From Leisingera caerulea DSM 24564 (lineage in GTDB: Bacteria; Pseudomonadota; Alphaproteobacteria; Rhodobacterales; Rhodobacteraceae), in the NCBI RefSeq assembly GCF_000473325.1, contig NZ_KI421513.1, positions 1,993,217-2,057,216 of the forward strand: 64,000 nt of DNA. The letters are read 5' to 3'. This document shows positions 1-11,119 of this stretch, piece after piece; the stretch's first letter is position 1; each line of letters opens with the position of its first letter. The notes below the pieces were generated by a model that made no database searches, was not told the origin of the DNA, and was given only the letters and a program-made list of their open reading frames with translations. The position numbers were made by a program, and so were the translations under genes.

Positions 1-1128
<1,128 letters not shown>

Positions 1129-1293
1129 ATCCAGTAACAGACAGTGTTACTCGAACCAAATAAAGCAAACCATCCAAAACAAAAAACTTGGACAAACGTT
1201 GATTGTATTGCCTTCCGCTTGTGGAAACGTCCTGTGACGTAACTCAGGTGCGGCAACGCGCATTTGCTTTGCAAATACGCTGCCTGCCGCTAA

Positions 1294-1336
1294 CCGAGAA
1301 AAATCCACCTGCCGAAGGCATCTGGATTTTTCTCGG
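1294..1336 (+). other. rRNA spacer processing hairpin upstream of 5S
   Basis: A perfect 14-bp inverted repeat, CCGAGAAAAATCCA (1294-1307) and its complement (1323-1336), encloses a 15-nt loop directly before 5S rRNA. A second hairpin with GCG-ATTTGC arms lies at about 1258-1280. Such stems in rrn spacers are usual cleavage sites for the maturation nucleases that separate 23S from 5S. The processing role is inferred. Confidence 0.6.
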
Positions 1337-1452
1337 TTTGGTGGCCACAGCACAAGTGAAACACCCGGTCCCATCCCGAACCCGGAAGTTAAGCACTGTC
1401 GCGCCGATGGTACTTGGGCTCAAGCCCTGGGAGAGTAGGTCACCGCCAAACC
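1336..1452 (+). rRNA. rrf: 5S ribosomal RNA
   Basis: A 5S gene of about 117 nt: the terminal stem GTTTGGTGG pairs with CCGCCAAAC, and the conserved core CCCATCCCGAAC and the GGGAGAGTAGGTC loop E/3' part are present. It follows 23S by about 210 bp in the normal rrn order. Ends are placed from stem pairing and may be off by a few bases. Confidence 0.93.
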
Positions 1453-1497
1453 TAGTAAAATCCAAATAACTCTCTTAAACGGGTCAATAACACCTGT

Positions 1498-3219
<1,722 letters not shown>

Positions 3220-3244
3220 GGCGGTGTTCTCCGGTGGTTTGATG

Positions 3245-3424
3245 TTAACCGGGAGTTTTGCCGTCCCGGTGGTCGGCGCGGGCTGCCTCGCGGGCGAGGG
3301 CGCGCAGGAGTTCGTGAAGTGACGCGCGGGTGCTGGCGTCCTGCCGGCAGGAGCCGTTTTGCGGGCGGCCGGGTGTTTCCGGCGCCTGCTGGCATTCGGC
3401 ATGTCTCTTCCGGTCCCGTGCCAT
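3245..3424 (-). CDS. Small protein upstream of the serine recombinase
   Basis: A 59-aa ORF (starts MARDRKRHAECQQ, ends HRDGKTPG) reads in a different frame from the recombinase and stops 25 nt before its ATG. AGGAG lies about 10 nt before the ATG. The C-terminal half (HELLRALAREAARAD) is a plausible amphipathic helix; the N-terminus is basic. No known family is recognised. Its position, size and charge would fit a directionality factor or regulator co-expressed with the integrase, but that is only inference from context. Confidence 0.55.
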   Translation of the reverse strand: MARDRKRHAECQQAPETPGRPQNGSCRQDASTRASLHELLRALAREAARADHRDGKTPG

Positions 3425-3753
3425 TGGCCGAGGTCTCCTGTCTCCGGTGGGCGGTGGCCGCCCGCGTGTGCTGATGGAGACAGTTTACTGCGCCGGATTG
3501 GGTTGGAGCGACCCGGGTTGTAACCCTGCGGAGACGGAAATTGTGGATAAGGGCCTCGAAATACGGAACTTTCCCTCTGCAGAGGGAGCTGGGCAGGGAT
3601 GCGGGGCATAGACCGCTCCGGCGGGGCTTTGGGACAAAGTATTTCCGGAAGGGAATTATCCGGATTTTGGATCAACCGGAGCCTGCACCGCGGAAGTTTG
3701 CGCATAAGAATTGTGCAAACCTCGCGGCGGTGCGGCTTGGTTGGCGGGCGCAT
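3425..3753. other. Intergenic region with no gene
   Basis: No credible coding sequence is seen between the small ORF and the end of the AAA+/M41 gene. The only structure noted is the long inverted repeat at 3685-3733. Confidence 0.6.
3685..3733. repeat. Long interrupted inverted repeat downstream of the AAA+/M41 gene
   Basis: Outer arms GCACCGCGG and CGCGGCGGTGC (one bulge) and inner arms GTTTGC and GCAAAC enclose a 13-nt centre. On the minus strand it lies about 20 bp beyond the protease stop codon, so it may act as a transcription terminator or mRNA stabiliser. No U-run is visible, so a protein-binding role is equally possible. Confidence 0.45.
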
Positions 3754-5985
3754 CTACTGGTCCAGGACCGGGTCTGGGCCATTTTTGCGCGGCACATCGC
3801 GCAGCCAGGACCGGACCGCCTTGGTATCGAGCTCTCGCTCACGGACCAAAGCTTTAGCCATGTCCTGCAGCAGCTGCTGATGGGGGTACAGCAATGCACG
3901 GGCGTGGTCCTCGGCGTAGTCGAGCCGCTCCTGCAGGCGCTGGCGTTCGCAGGCCGTCAGGCGGGAGGGATCCTGCGGCCCAAACCAGCCGTTGCCGTAG
4001 GCGCCGAGTCCCAGCTCGTGGTCCACTGCCAACGCAATCCGCGCAGCCTGTGCCAAGTCGGACGTGGCGCCCCCGCCGGCCCCGGCAGAAACAGTATTGA
4101 AGACGAGCCGCTCCGCTGCCCGCCCTGACAAGTGGATATACAGCTGGCGTTCAAAGTCCGCCGGCAGACCTGCGTTCGGGGGAACATCCCGCTCAATTGT
4201 GCCGCCAGATGGAGACAGGCTGATCCTCGTGATCGTCTCGCCGTAGCTCCACGAGGTGATGGCGTGACCGACTTCATGAATGGCGATGCGGTACAAGAGG
4301 TCTTGGTTCTCCTCCTGCGCCATGACCCCGAGATGGCGGCGCAGAAGCTGCAGATCGAGCGCGCAGCCGCTGTGCCGGGCTTCACTGCGAGCAGAGCGCA
4401 CCGCGGCGTCCACGTCGGCGGCGGTCTTGCCAATGCAGTCCCGCGCCAGCTGCTGCAGATCCCCCTCTTGGATTGCGTCCTGCAGCCGCTCAGCAAGGAG
4501 GTGCTGCAGCATCGCCATGTTTGGCAGCGGCATCTCGATCTTGATGTCAAACCGCCCGGCTCTCAGCACCGCGGGGTCGATGTGCTGCGGGTGGTTGCAG
4601 GCACCAACCACCATGATCCCTTCCTCCAGACCGATGCGGTCCATCTGCTCCAGGAGACCAGCGATCACCTGCGATCCATATCTGCTGCCGTGGGTGTCGC
4701 CGCTGGTGCGCGAGCTGATCGCGTCGATCTCATCGATGAACAGGATACAAGGCGCATTCTTCCGGGCTTCATCGAAGCTTCTTCGCATCGCGAGCAGCAG
4801 GTTGCCCAAATGACCTGCGCTTTGCCATTCCGCGCAGCTTGTTTGGACGTAATTGACCCCGGCGCTCCGGCCCATCGCGCGGGCGAGATGGCTTTTGCCT
4901 GTGCCGGGTACGCCGTGCAACAGCAAAGAATGGGGGATCTGGTCCCAGGCAATGCTGCCTTCGGCCCACATGTGCAGGTCTGCAACCAGTTGCCGGGCGG
5001 TGTCATAGGACCGGCCAATGCCTGTGATCTCCTCCCTCGGCGCGTGGGCTTCGGGTGGTGAAGCGGCAGCGGCAGCAAGCGCCTGGGACAGGCGTTGCGC
5101 CATCTTCTTCGCTGTGGGCGCACGCAGGGCAAAAGAGAGTGCGGGGGTGGAGAGCTCTTGCAACTGGCCGTTCGGGGGCAGCGCGGCGCGGGCGGCGGCT
5201 TCATCAATGCGGCCCGTGCGGCTGTGGGTCCGACGCAGCAGGGCGATCAGAAAATCTGCGTCCACCTGTGGCACTGTCAGCTGATGGCAGTGCTCCGCCA
5301 CCAGCGGCGCCGGCAGTGCCATCTCATCCGGCAGGCAGATCCACAAAGGCTGGCTGTGCGCCAGACCCTTGATGATCAGATCCTGCAGCTCATCAATGTG
5401 TTGCTGTTCAATCGCACCATCGCGGGCACTGGGGACAGCGAGGGTCACGCGCTGAGGCAGCTGCACCTGGCGCCGGGCGTCATAGGCCTGCCAGCCCGGC
5501 GGCAGCAGGGCGTGGTTGAGGAGATTTTCCATGTTTGCAAAGTCGCGGGGAGGAATGTTGCGCAGGATCAGCACGGTGCCACGGGCAAGCTGCGCATCCA
5601 CTGCAGCCGGGGAGCCGAAGGTCGCGGCGATCCGCAGCAGCAGAAGCAGCTTGTCTGCCGGCAGGTCTGTGCCCGGCAGCCAGCGGCCCGTGTCATCACA
5701 GGCATATGGGTCGGCACCTTCCTGCTCCAGCGCTTCCCAGAGTTCCGGCGGCAGATGCCGCGCGTCCGGCTGCTCGCTCAGATGCTGCAGCAAAGAATGG
5801 GGGTGATCCGGTGCAGGGGGCACAAGGGGCTCCTCGGCGCCAGCACTGTCGTCTGGCGCGTCTTCTTTGAGTGTCTTGCGCCGAGTTTGCTGCAGCTCTC
5901 TGTGATAGAGATGATAGCGGCGGGCGCAGTCTTCGGCGAACTGCCACCAATCGGGGCGCGCGGGGGAGTGGTTGAATTGGTTCAT
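3754..5985 (-). CDS. AAA+ ATPase fused to FtsH-type (M41) metalloprotease, soluble
   Basis: A 743-aa protein. Residues 1-330 are a unique N-terminal region without recognised domain or membrane segments. Then comes an AAA+ module with Walker A GVPGTGKS (Lys364), Walker B FIDEID (Asp418-Asp421) and an arginine-bearing sensor region (VLRAGRFD). The C-terminus has the zinc-protease motif HEVGH (His570, Glu571, His574) and an FtsH-like third-ligand stretch (GGATSDLAQAARIA). FtsH is normally membrane anchored and has its protease directly after the AAA domain; this version lacks transmembrane helices and has a long N-terminal extension, probably for substrate choice. The start at 5985 is chosen because GGAGG lies 7 nt upstream. 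It is the last gene of a three-gene run on the recombinase island. Confidence 0.85.
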   Translation of the reverse strand: MNQFNHSPARPDWWQFAEDCARRYHLYHRELQQTRRKTLKEDAPDDSAGAEEPLVPPAPDHPHSLLQHLSEQPDARHLPPELWEALEQEGADPYACDDTGRWLPGTDLPADKLLLLLRIAATFGSPAAVDAQLARGTVLILRNIPPRDFANMENLLNHALLPPGWQAYDARRQVQLPQRVTLAVPSARDGAIEQQHIDELQDLIIKGLAHSQPLWICLPDEMALPAPLVAEHCHQLTVPQVDADFLIALLRRTHSRTGRIDEAAARAALPPNGQLQELSTPALSFALRAPTAKKMAQRLSQALAAAAASPPEAHAPREEITGIGRSYDTARQLVADLHMWAEGSIAWDQIPHSLLLHGVPGTGKSHLARAMGRSAGVNYVQTSCAEWQSAGHLGNLLLAMRRSFDEARKNAPCILFIDEIDAISSRTSGDTHGSRYGSQVIAGLLEQMDRIGLEEGIMVVGACNHPQHIDPAVLRAGRFDIKIEMPLPNMAMLQHLLAERLQDAIQEGDLQQLARDCIGKTAADVDAAVRSARSEARHSGCALDLQLLRRHLGVMAQEENQDLLYRIAIHEVGHAITSWSYGETITRISLSPSGGTIERDVPPNAGLPADFERQLYIHLSGRAAERLVFNTVSAGAGGGATSDLAQAARIALAVDHELGLGAYGNGWFGPQDPSRLTACERQRLQERLDYAEDHARALLYPHQQLLQDMAKALVRERELDTKAVRSWLRDVPRKNGPDPVLDQ

Positions 5986-6070
5986 GGCAAACCTCCAGTG
6001 AACAGGCAAAGAGGATCGGGCGCCTGGCAGAGCCGGGCGTGAAACAGTTCGGAAATTGAAGAGGGGGCGC

Positions 6071-6976
6071 TTAGCTGTCTTCTTCTGCCTCGATGGCGTC
6101 GAGCATCGCGAAGATCACCTGGGCCGCATCGGCGAAATAGACCTCACTTTTGACCCTCAATTCATGGGCGTAGAGGTCTGGCGGCGCGACGCTGTCGGGG
6201 TGCTCTGCCTTCAACCGCGCATGCAGGCCTTTTTCAATTTGCACAGCTGTGTGGCCGGAGCTGATGGGAACCGTCCGCAGGACCTGCGCTTCCGTCTCTT
6301 TGGTCTTCAAGAGCTGATGGTAAAGGCGGGAGACGGGATCGCGGCTGTAGCCGAGTTTGATCAGCTTGGCACCTTTGGCGAGTTTGAGCTGCATGACGTA
6401 GAGAAAGCTTGGCGCACTGCTCCAGCCCTCACTGCAATTGCTGCATTGAAACCGGCCAGTCTGCATGTTGGCTCGTGCGATCCGCTGAACATGGCCGCAG
6501 GACGCATGCCGGTACAGACGGTAGTTCTGGTTCCTGTTCGGATCCGGTCCAATCAGCTCCCAACCCTGCGCGGAGGCTTCTTCTTGCTCCTTATGCTGCT
6601 GGCAGAGTTCGCAGCGTACGTCGCAGACGCCTTCGGCGGCACGCTTCACCATCTCAAATTGCCGGCGCAAGTTATGGCCGCAGGGGGCGATATAGTGGGC
6701 ATAGTGACGGTCTTCCGGATCGCGGCCTGCCCACTTCAAACCTGCGGCCACAGCGTCGGCCTGCCACCGGTTTTGAATGCAGTGCGGGCACTGCGGCTGG
6801 CTGTTCATAAGAACAAAGATCTTGCTGGCATGTGCCCGTCGGCAGGTGTGGCAGGATAGGAGCAGGTGATAGCGGTCCTTGATGCGCTGCAGGATGCCGA
6901 AGCCCTTGGCTTCGGCGGCGGCGCGCCAATGGGGATGGACCGTTTGCGGGAAATGTTCGCAGGTTGAGTGGGGCAT
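6071..6976 (-). CDS. Zinc-ribbon repeat protein with C-terminal T5orf172/GIY-YIG-like domain
   Basis: A 301-aa protein starting at the ATG with GGAGG 7 nt upstream. The N-terminal two thirds carry three repeats of a C-x-x-C or C-G-H knuckle followed by CxxC (SCHTC...CPHC; PCGHN...CELC; SCGHV...CSNC), typical zinc ribbons. The C-terminal about 110 residues (FLYVMQ... IKLGYSRDPVSRLYHQ ... IEKGLHARL) look like the T5orf172/Mug113 branch of the GIY-YIG nuclease fold: a Y-V-M strand, K-L-G, an Arg, and a Glu in a later helix. Zinc ribbons plus a nuclease fold suggest DNA binding and cleavage. The gene lies 85 bp upstream of the AAA+/M41 gene. Nuclease activity is inferred from the fold only. Confidence 0.7.
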   Translation of the reverse strand: MPHSTCEHFPQTVHPHWRAAAEAKGFGILQRIKDRYHLLLSCHTCRRAHASKIFVLMNSQPQCPHCIQNRWQADAVAAGLKWAGRDPEDRHYAHYIAPCGHNLRRQFEMVKRAAEGVCDVRCELCQQHKEQEEASAQGWELIGPDPNRNQNYRLYRHASCGHVQRIARANMQTGRFQCSNCSEGWSSAPSFLYVMQLKLAKGAKLIKLGYSRDPVSRLYHQLLKTKETEAQVLRTVPISSGHTAVQIEKGLHARLKAEHPDSVAPPDLYAHELRVKSEVYFADAAQVIFAMLDAIEAEEDS

Positions 6977-7116
6977 GGCAGCCTCCGCATGGCAAAATTG
7001 GGCAGGGCAGGCGCCGGGACTGGCGCTTGCTGAAACTTCAGACATGGCATGGCTGAGCCGGGCGCAGCGGCGTGTCCGCCGCGGGCCGGGGTCAGAAGAA
7101 TGCTGGGATGGTGGGC

Positions 7117-7608
7117 TTAGTTGGGCAGGAAGTTCTGCGCTTCAGCCGCTAAGGAGAGTTCGACGAGTGCGTTCATCTGACGTGCGGCTGTCTGCAGCAG
7201 GGCCTGGCAATCACCATCTTCGACGGTGAACAGCTCCTGGTTCTCATGGAATAGCTGCTGAAATCTGAGAGCCTCTTCCGGCCCCGTGGACTCGATGAGG
7301 AAGTGCAGCAGCATGCTCATGCGCTGCATTGGCAAATCTTCGGCACTGACCACCGGCGCAGTCAGGATGTCACCGCTGAGTTTAAGGCAATCCTGCCATT
7401 TGGCTTCTACGGCCTCTTGGATATCGGTGGATGCCGGATCCCAGGACAGTGCGTGCGACAGATCACGCTCCAGTTCGAGGGCTTCGTCCACTGCCTTGGT
7501 CAGTGTGTCGAAGGTGCAGGTGATGAAGGTGGGGCTGTCATCTGCGGCTGATGCGGACCACAGGGCTTTTGCCGCGCCGGGGCGCGTGATAACGGGAGTG
7601 GTAGTCAT
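7117..7608 (-). CDS. Hypothetical protein (163 aa), first gene of the island cargo operon
   Basis: A 163-aa acidic, mostly helical protein (many Leu/Glu/Ala, no Cys pairs, no signal peptide). AGGAG sits 6-8 nt before the ATG at 7608, so it is probably a real gene. No family is recognised. It is the promoter-proximal gene of the minus-strand series 163-aa protein, zinc-ribbon/GIY-YIG-like protein, AAA+/M41 protease, and is divergent from a ribbon-helix-helix gene 120 bp away. Confidence 0.65.
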   Translation of the reverse strand: MTTTPVITRPGAAKALWSASAADDSPTFITCTFDTLTKAVDEALELERDLSHALSWDPASTDIQEAVEAKWQDCLKLSGDILTAPVVSAEDLPMQRMSMLLHFLIESTGPEEALRFQQLFHENQELFTVEDGDCQALLQTAARQMNALVELSLAAEAQNFLPN

Positions 7609-7698
7609 GCTGGTCTCCTAGTCGAGGTCAGTGTGGTTAGGGCGAGGTAAGAGGTTCCAGCTCTTGCCTCGCCTGAACAATGTGCGATAATGCCATCA

Positions 7699-7712
7699 TG
7701 ATGTCAACATCA
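7699..7712. promoter_or_regulatory. Inverted repeat, candidate operator between divergent genes
   Basis: TGATGT-CA-ACATCA, a perfect 6-bp dyad, lies between the minus-strand cargo operon and the plus-strand ribbon-helix-helix gene, 17 bp before the latter's ATG. Position and symmetry fit an autoregulatory operator for that small DNA-binding protein. This is inference. Confidence 0.5.
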
Positions 7713-7728
7713 AAATGGTAATATCGGA

Positions 7729-7887
7729 ATGGCCCCTCCCAAGAAAGACACAGAAGCGCTAACGCTCAGATTGCCGCGAGAACTCATAAATGCAATCGAT
7801 GACCGACGTCGTCTTGAACCTGATCTCCCAACCCGTCCGGAAATGATTAGGCGCGCATTGATTGACTGGCTGGAGAAAACAAGCTGA
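7729..7887 (+). CDS. Ribbon-helix-helix (CopG/Arc-type) DNA-binding protein
   Basis: A 52-aa ORF. The pattern is classic ribbon-helix-helix: a short beta-strand EALTLRLP, helix A (RELINAIDDRRRL), a loop (EPDLPTRPE) and helix B (MIRRALIDWLEK). No strong Shine-Dalgarno is visible. It is divergent from the island cargo operon with a dyad between them, so it probably represses itself and/or that operon. Plasmid copy-control proteins and antitoxins have the same size and fold, but no partner toxin gene is visible downstream. Confidence 0.75.
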   Translation: MAPPKKDTEALTLRLPRELINAIDDRRRLEPDLPTRPEMIRRALIDWLEKTS

Positions 7888-8424
7888 TCGGCAACAGGCT
7901 ACGGAAGCGAAACAACCTTCACCCCTTCCAGATTATCGAAAAACAACAAGTCATCCCAAGCCCCCGGCAGGGCGGGTCCAGCAAGCTGCTGGCCGCAGGA
8001 AGCATGTTTGGGCGGAGCCTGGACTGCGACCGAGGAGGGGATCGAAGGGTGTAGGGTAAGCATCGGACATTACAGGGTGGTGATTGCCCGCTCGCGCTAA
8101 GCTGTGCGGACGGGGTTGACTGACCGATTTCTATAGATCTGCAGGTTGCCGATCTCTATCTCCAAGCTTGTATGTATCCAAAGACCAGCAAATCTGTGAA
8201 GCCGCCGTTCGTCTTTTCTTCAGCATCCGTCGCTGCGAGCTCTGACCGGGCATTCGCCGTGCCAGGCGTGAATGACGGTAGACAGCCCAAGCACTAAATC
8301 GCTCCGCGATAGGGGTTCTGTGTGGCAGGCGTCGCGCTGAACCGGGATTTGTTTCGCGGTTTTCGATGTCGGGTGTGTGCTGTTGGTCGAGGTGATTTTA
8401 CCTCGATTGACAGAGGGTTTTGCC
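7888..8424. other. Intergenic region up to the IS91-like element
   Basis: No convincing gene is seen. The short ORFs here lack ribosome sites and protein-like composition. The left terminus of the IS91-like element probably lies in the second half, but IS91-type ends have no inverted repeats and I cannot place it. Confidence 0.5.
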
Positions 8425-9330
8425 ATGACCATTCAGCATCCTACACCGACGACACCGCTTCGTGGCCGCATGATCGCGGATATGTCCGCACGCAATCTCG
8501 GACCTGCGTCGCAGACCAGCCACCTGCGGGCCTGCAAGCGGTTTGCCTCCTGGCTCGGGCGATCTCCGGAGACAGCTTCACCGGATGACGTGAAGCATTT
8601 CCAGCTGCATCTGATCGAGAGCGGGACCAGTATCTGCACCCGCAACCAGACCATGACCGGGCTGAAGTTCCTGTTCCGGGTCACCCTGCGCCGGCATGAC
8701 CTTGCGGCCGAAGTGTTCCACCTCAAAAAGCCCGTGAAGGTTCCCCTCGTGCTGAGCCGCAACGAGGTCAAACGCGTTCTGGCCATGGCGCCCGGCCTGA
8801 AGGCGCGCGTAATGCTGTCACTCGCCTATGGATGCGGCCTGCGGGCAAGCGAGGTCGTCCGGCTGAAGGTCGGCGACATCGACGGGGAACAGAACATTAT
8901 CCGCATTGTGCAGTCGAAGGGACGCAAGGACCGCAACGTGATGCTGCCCGTTGATATTCTGAGCCTGTTGCGAGTCTGGTGGACCGAACGCCCGACCGTC
9001 AACGACAGGGGGGTGTCCGGGCCTGATCGCGCGCTCTTTCCCGGCTATTGCGGGCGGCATCTTTCGGCCAGACAGATCTCGCGGCTGTTCAAGCAGGCAG
9101 TGCTGGCCGCCGGGATCACCAAGCCGGTCACTCTGCACACCTTGCGTCACAGCTTCGCGACGCACCTGCTGGAACGCGGCGTGGATATCCGGATCATTCA
9201 GGCGCTGCTCGGGCATGCCAAACTCACCACGACGGCGCACTATGCCAGCGTTGCCACCGGCATGATCTCGGCGGTGGAGAGCCCGCTGGACGGCCTGACC
9301 GCGGCGAAGCGCAGGAAAGGCGCCTCATAG
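8425..9330 (+). CDS. Tyrosine recombinase of an IS91-like element
   Basis: A 301-aa phage-type integrase. It has an N-terminal SAM-like core-binding domain (about 20-105) and a catalytic domain with the Arg in GCGLRASEV, HTLRHSFATHLL, LLGHAKLTTTAHY (catalytic Tyr). The ATG at 8425 is preferred to the upstream GTG because the XerC-like domain begins soon after it. It is followed 6 bp later by the IS91 transposase; this two-gene layout is common in IS91 elements of proteobacteria, where the accessory recombinase accompanies the HUH transposase. Confidence 0.9.
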   Translation: MTIQHPTPTTPLRGRMIADMSARNLGPASQTSHLRACKRFASWLGRSPETASPDDVKHFQLHLIESGTSICTRNQTMTGLKFLFRVTLRRHDLAAEVFHLKKPVKVPLVLSRNEVKRVLAMAPGLKARVMLSLAYGCGLRASEVVRLKVGDIDGEQNIIRIVQSKGRKDRNVMLPVDILSLLRVWWTERPTVNDRGVSGPDRALFPGYCGRHLSARQISRLFKQAVLAAGITKPVTLHTLRHSFATHLLERGVDIRIIQALLGHAKLTTTAHYASVATGMISAVESPLDGLTAAKRRKGAS

Positions 9331-9336
9331 ACTGCG

Positions 9337-10545
9337 TTGTCCCGGCCGAAGCTGGAGGTTGCGGATATCTTCCGGGTCCATGGTTCTGCCTGGCGGGCGG
9401 CCAATGCAGGCCATATCAGCCTCGACCAGTTGAAAGTGATGCACGCCATCACGCGCTGCCGCACGGCAGCGCTCGGCGGCCATGCCGCGCGGTGTGAAGA
9501 CTGCGGGCATGAACACATCGCCTATAATTCCTGCCGCAATCGCCATTGTCCCAAATGTCAGGCGGGTGCGGCAAAGGTCTGGCTGGCGGCGCGCGAGGCC
9601 GAACTGCTGCCCGTGCGGTATTTCCATCTGGTCTTCACCCTACCGAAGCCGATCGCCGACATCGCGCGCACCAACAAGCGGGAGATCTACAACCTGCTTA
9701 TGCGGGCGAGCGCGGATACGGTGATCCGGGTCGCCGCCGACCCCAAGCACCTCGGCGCCCGGGTCGGCATCACGTCCGTGCTGCACACCTGGGGCTCAGC
9801 AATGACGCACCACCCGCATGTCCACATGATCGTGCCCGGCGGCGGCTTGTCTGCGGACGGGGCGCGGTGGATCGACTGCCGCAGGAACTTCTTTTTGTCC
9901 GTCCGGGTTCTGTCCCGCCTGTACCGGCGGCTTATTCTGGACGGACTTGCCCGGCTGCACGATGCCGGAACGCTTCAGTTCTTCGGCGATCACGCCGAGC
10001 TCGTCGATCGCGCGGTCTTCAACGCCTTCCTGCGACCGCTGCGCAAGATCGACTGGGTCGTCTATGCCAAGGAACCGTTCGCCGGGCCAAAAGCCGTGTT
10101 GGCGTACCTATCGCGCTACACGCACAGGATCGCGATCTCAAACAGCCGACTGATCCGGTTCGATGCACACAGCGTGACATTCAAGGTCAAGGATTACCGC
10201 GTCAACGGTCCCGGGAGGCATACCACCATTACCCTGAAGACCGGCGAGTTCATTCGGCGCTTCCTGATCCATGTCCTGCCCAAGGGGCAGCATCGCATCC
10301 GCCACTACGGCTTCTTCGGGAATGGCAACCGTGCGGCCAATATCGCCAGGATCAGGGAACTGCTCGGGAACGGACAGCCAGGTCCGGATCTCGGGCACGA
10401 CGGCACGGCCGGTGACACCGATGCACCCGCCCGCGTCCTCGCGCTGCCATGCCCCTGCTGTGGCGGGCGGTTGATCATCTCCGAAACCATTGCGCCAGAA
10501 CGGTACCCCAGAGCGCCGCCAGGAGCAGCGAGGGCCGCTGCATGA
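9337..10545 (+). CDS. IS91-family HUH transposase
   Basis: A 402-aa rolling-circle type transposase. The N-terminal zinc finger is CEDCGHEH...CRNRHCPKCQ; then comes the metal-binding HUH motif HPHVHMIVPGGG and the catalytic tyrosine region YLSRYTHRIAISN. A C-terminal CPCC motif is present. The start is a TTG at 9337, 6 bp after the stop of the recombinase gene; translational coupling is likely. The reading frame is intact, so the element may still be active. Confidence 0.93.
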   Translation: MSRPKLEVADIFRVHGSAWRAANAGHISLDQLKVMHAITRCRTAALGGHAARCEDCGHEHIAYNSCRNRHCPKCQAGAAKVWLAAREAELLPVRYFHLVFTLPKPIADIARTNKREIYNLLMRASADTVIRVAADPKHLGARVGITSVLHTWGSAMTHHPHVHMIVPGGGLSADGARWIDCRRNFFLSVRVLSRLYRRLILDGLARLHDAGTLQFFGDHAELVDRAVFNAFLRPLRKIDWVVYAKEPFAGPKAVLAYLSRYTHRIAISNSRLIRFDAHSVTFKVKDYRVNGPGRHTTITLKTGEFIRRFLIHVLPKGQHRIRHYGFFGNGNRAANIARIRELLGNGQPGPDLGHDGTAGDTDAPARVLALPCPCCGGRLIISETIAPERYPRAPPGAARAAA

Positions 10546-11119
10546 CACGCGCGCCAAAGACCGGAAGTCCAATTGCCGCTGCTCACGTTACCGCTTGCGG
10601 CCAAGCCGGAATGCCTGCAACCCGGATAGCAGTGGTGCGAAGGTTGTCGGCCCCCGCAAGACGCGGCGCATGCCCATCAAAGCTCGCAGAATCCGTACCG
10701 AAGCTGCCTGCAACGAGCGCGCTTGGGCCAACCTGCAGAGCAATAACCAAGGCAATCAACCCCTTCAAATCCCCATAGACCCAGCTGGTCTGCCCAATTC
10801 CAACACCGCGATTTCCCGCTTGCGCGCTTCTCCGACGCCAGGCAATGCCGCGCATCATTCAAACGTCGCGCGTGGCGTCCGAGAAACCTGCAGCAACACG
10901 GACTTAAGAAGATACCAAAGCAGCACTTGCAATGGATTGCGGCCGACAACGCAGCCGTAAGTTATCGGGCTTGAATGAAACAGTGTGCAATTACTGCTCC
11001 CGCGTTCAACGCTAATTCCTAATATATATCAGAGGCTTCGGTGTGTCATTCGGGGACTTCTCCGTCTTTGGGCCTGAAATGCACTGTCTGGATTGGTCCG
11101 ACGTATTGTTTAAGAAAGG
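10546..11119. other. Intergenic region downstream of IS91 transposase
   Basis: No credible gene. It should contain the right terminus of the IS91-like element and holds the right copy of the tRNA-tail repeat at 10994-11041. Confidence 0.5.
10994..11041 (+). repeat. Right copy of degenerate direct repeat (att-like)
   Basis: Direct, ungapped, 40/48 match to 1560-1607. Because the similarity runs past the tRNA end into sequence that encodes the recombinase C-terminus, this is either the right attachment site of the island or the scar of an older, related element that used the same tRNA. Confidence 0.65.

Larger units (their letters stand above)
8425..10545 (+). mobile_element. IS91-like insertion element (coding part)
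   Basis: Comprises the accessory tyrosine recombinase and the HUH transposase. True ends (oriIS/terIS) are not marked by inverted repeats or target duplication, so the span given is the minimum. It lies inside the serine-recombinase island. Confidence 0.8.

Noticed and set aside
3220..3753. 178-codon N-terminal extension of the serine recombinase
   Set aside because: Pro/Arg-rich, no domain, and the resolvase domain plus ribosome site begin at 3219; the stretch also overlaps the 59-aa ORF in another frame.
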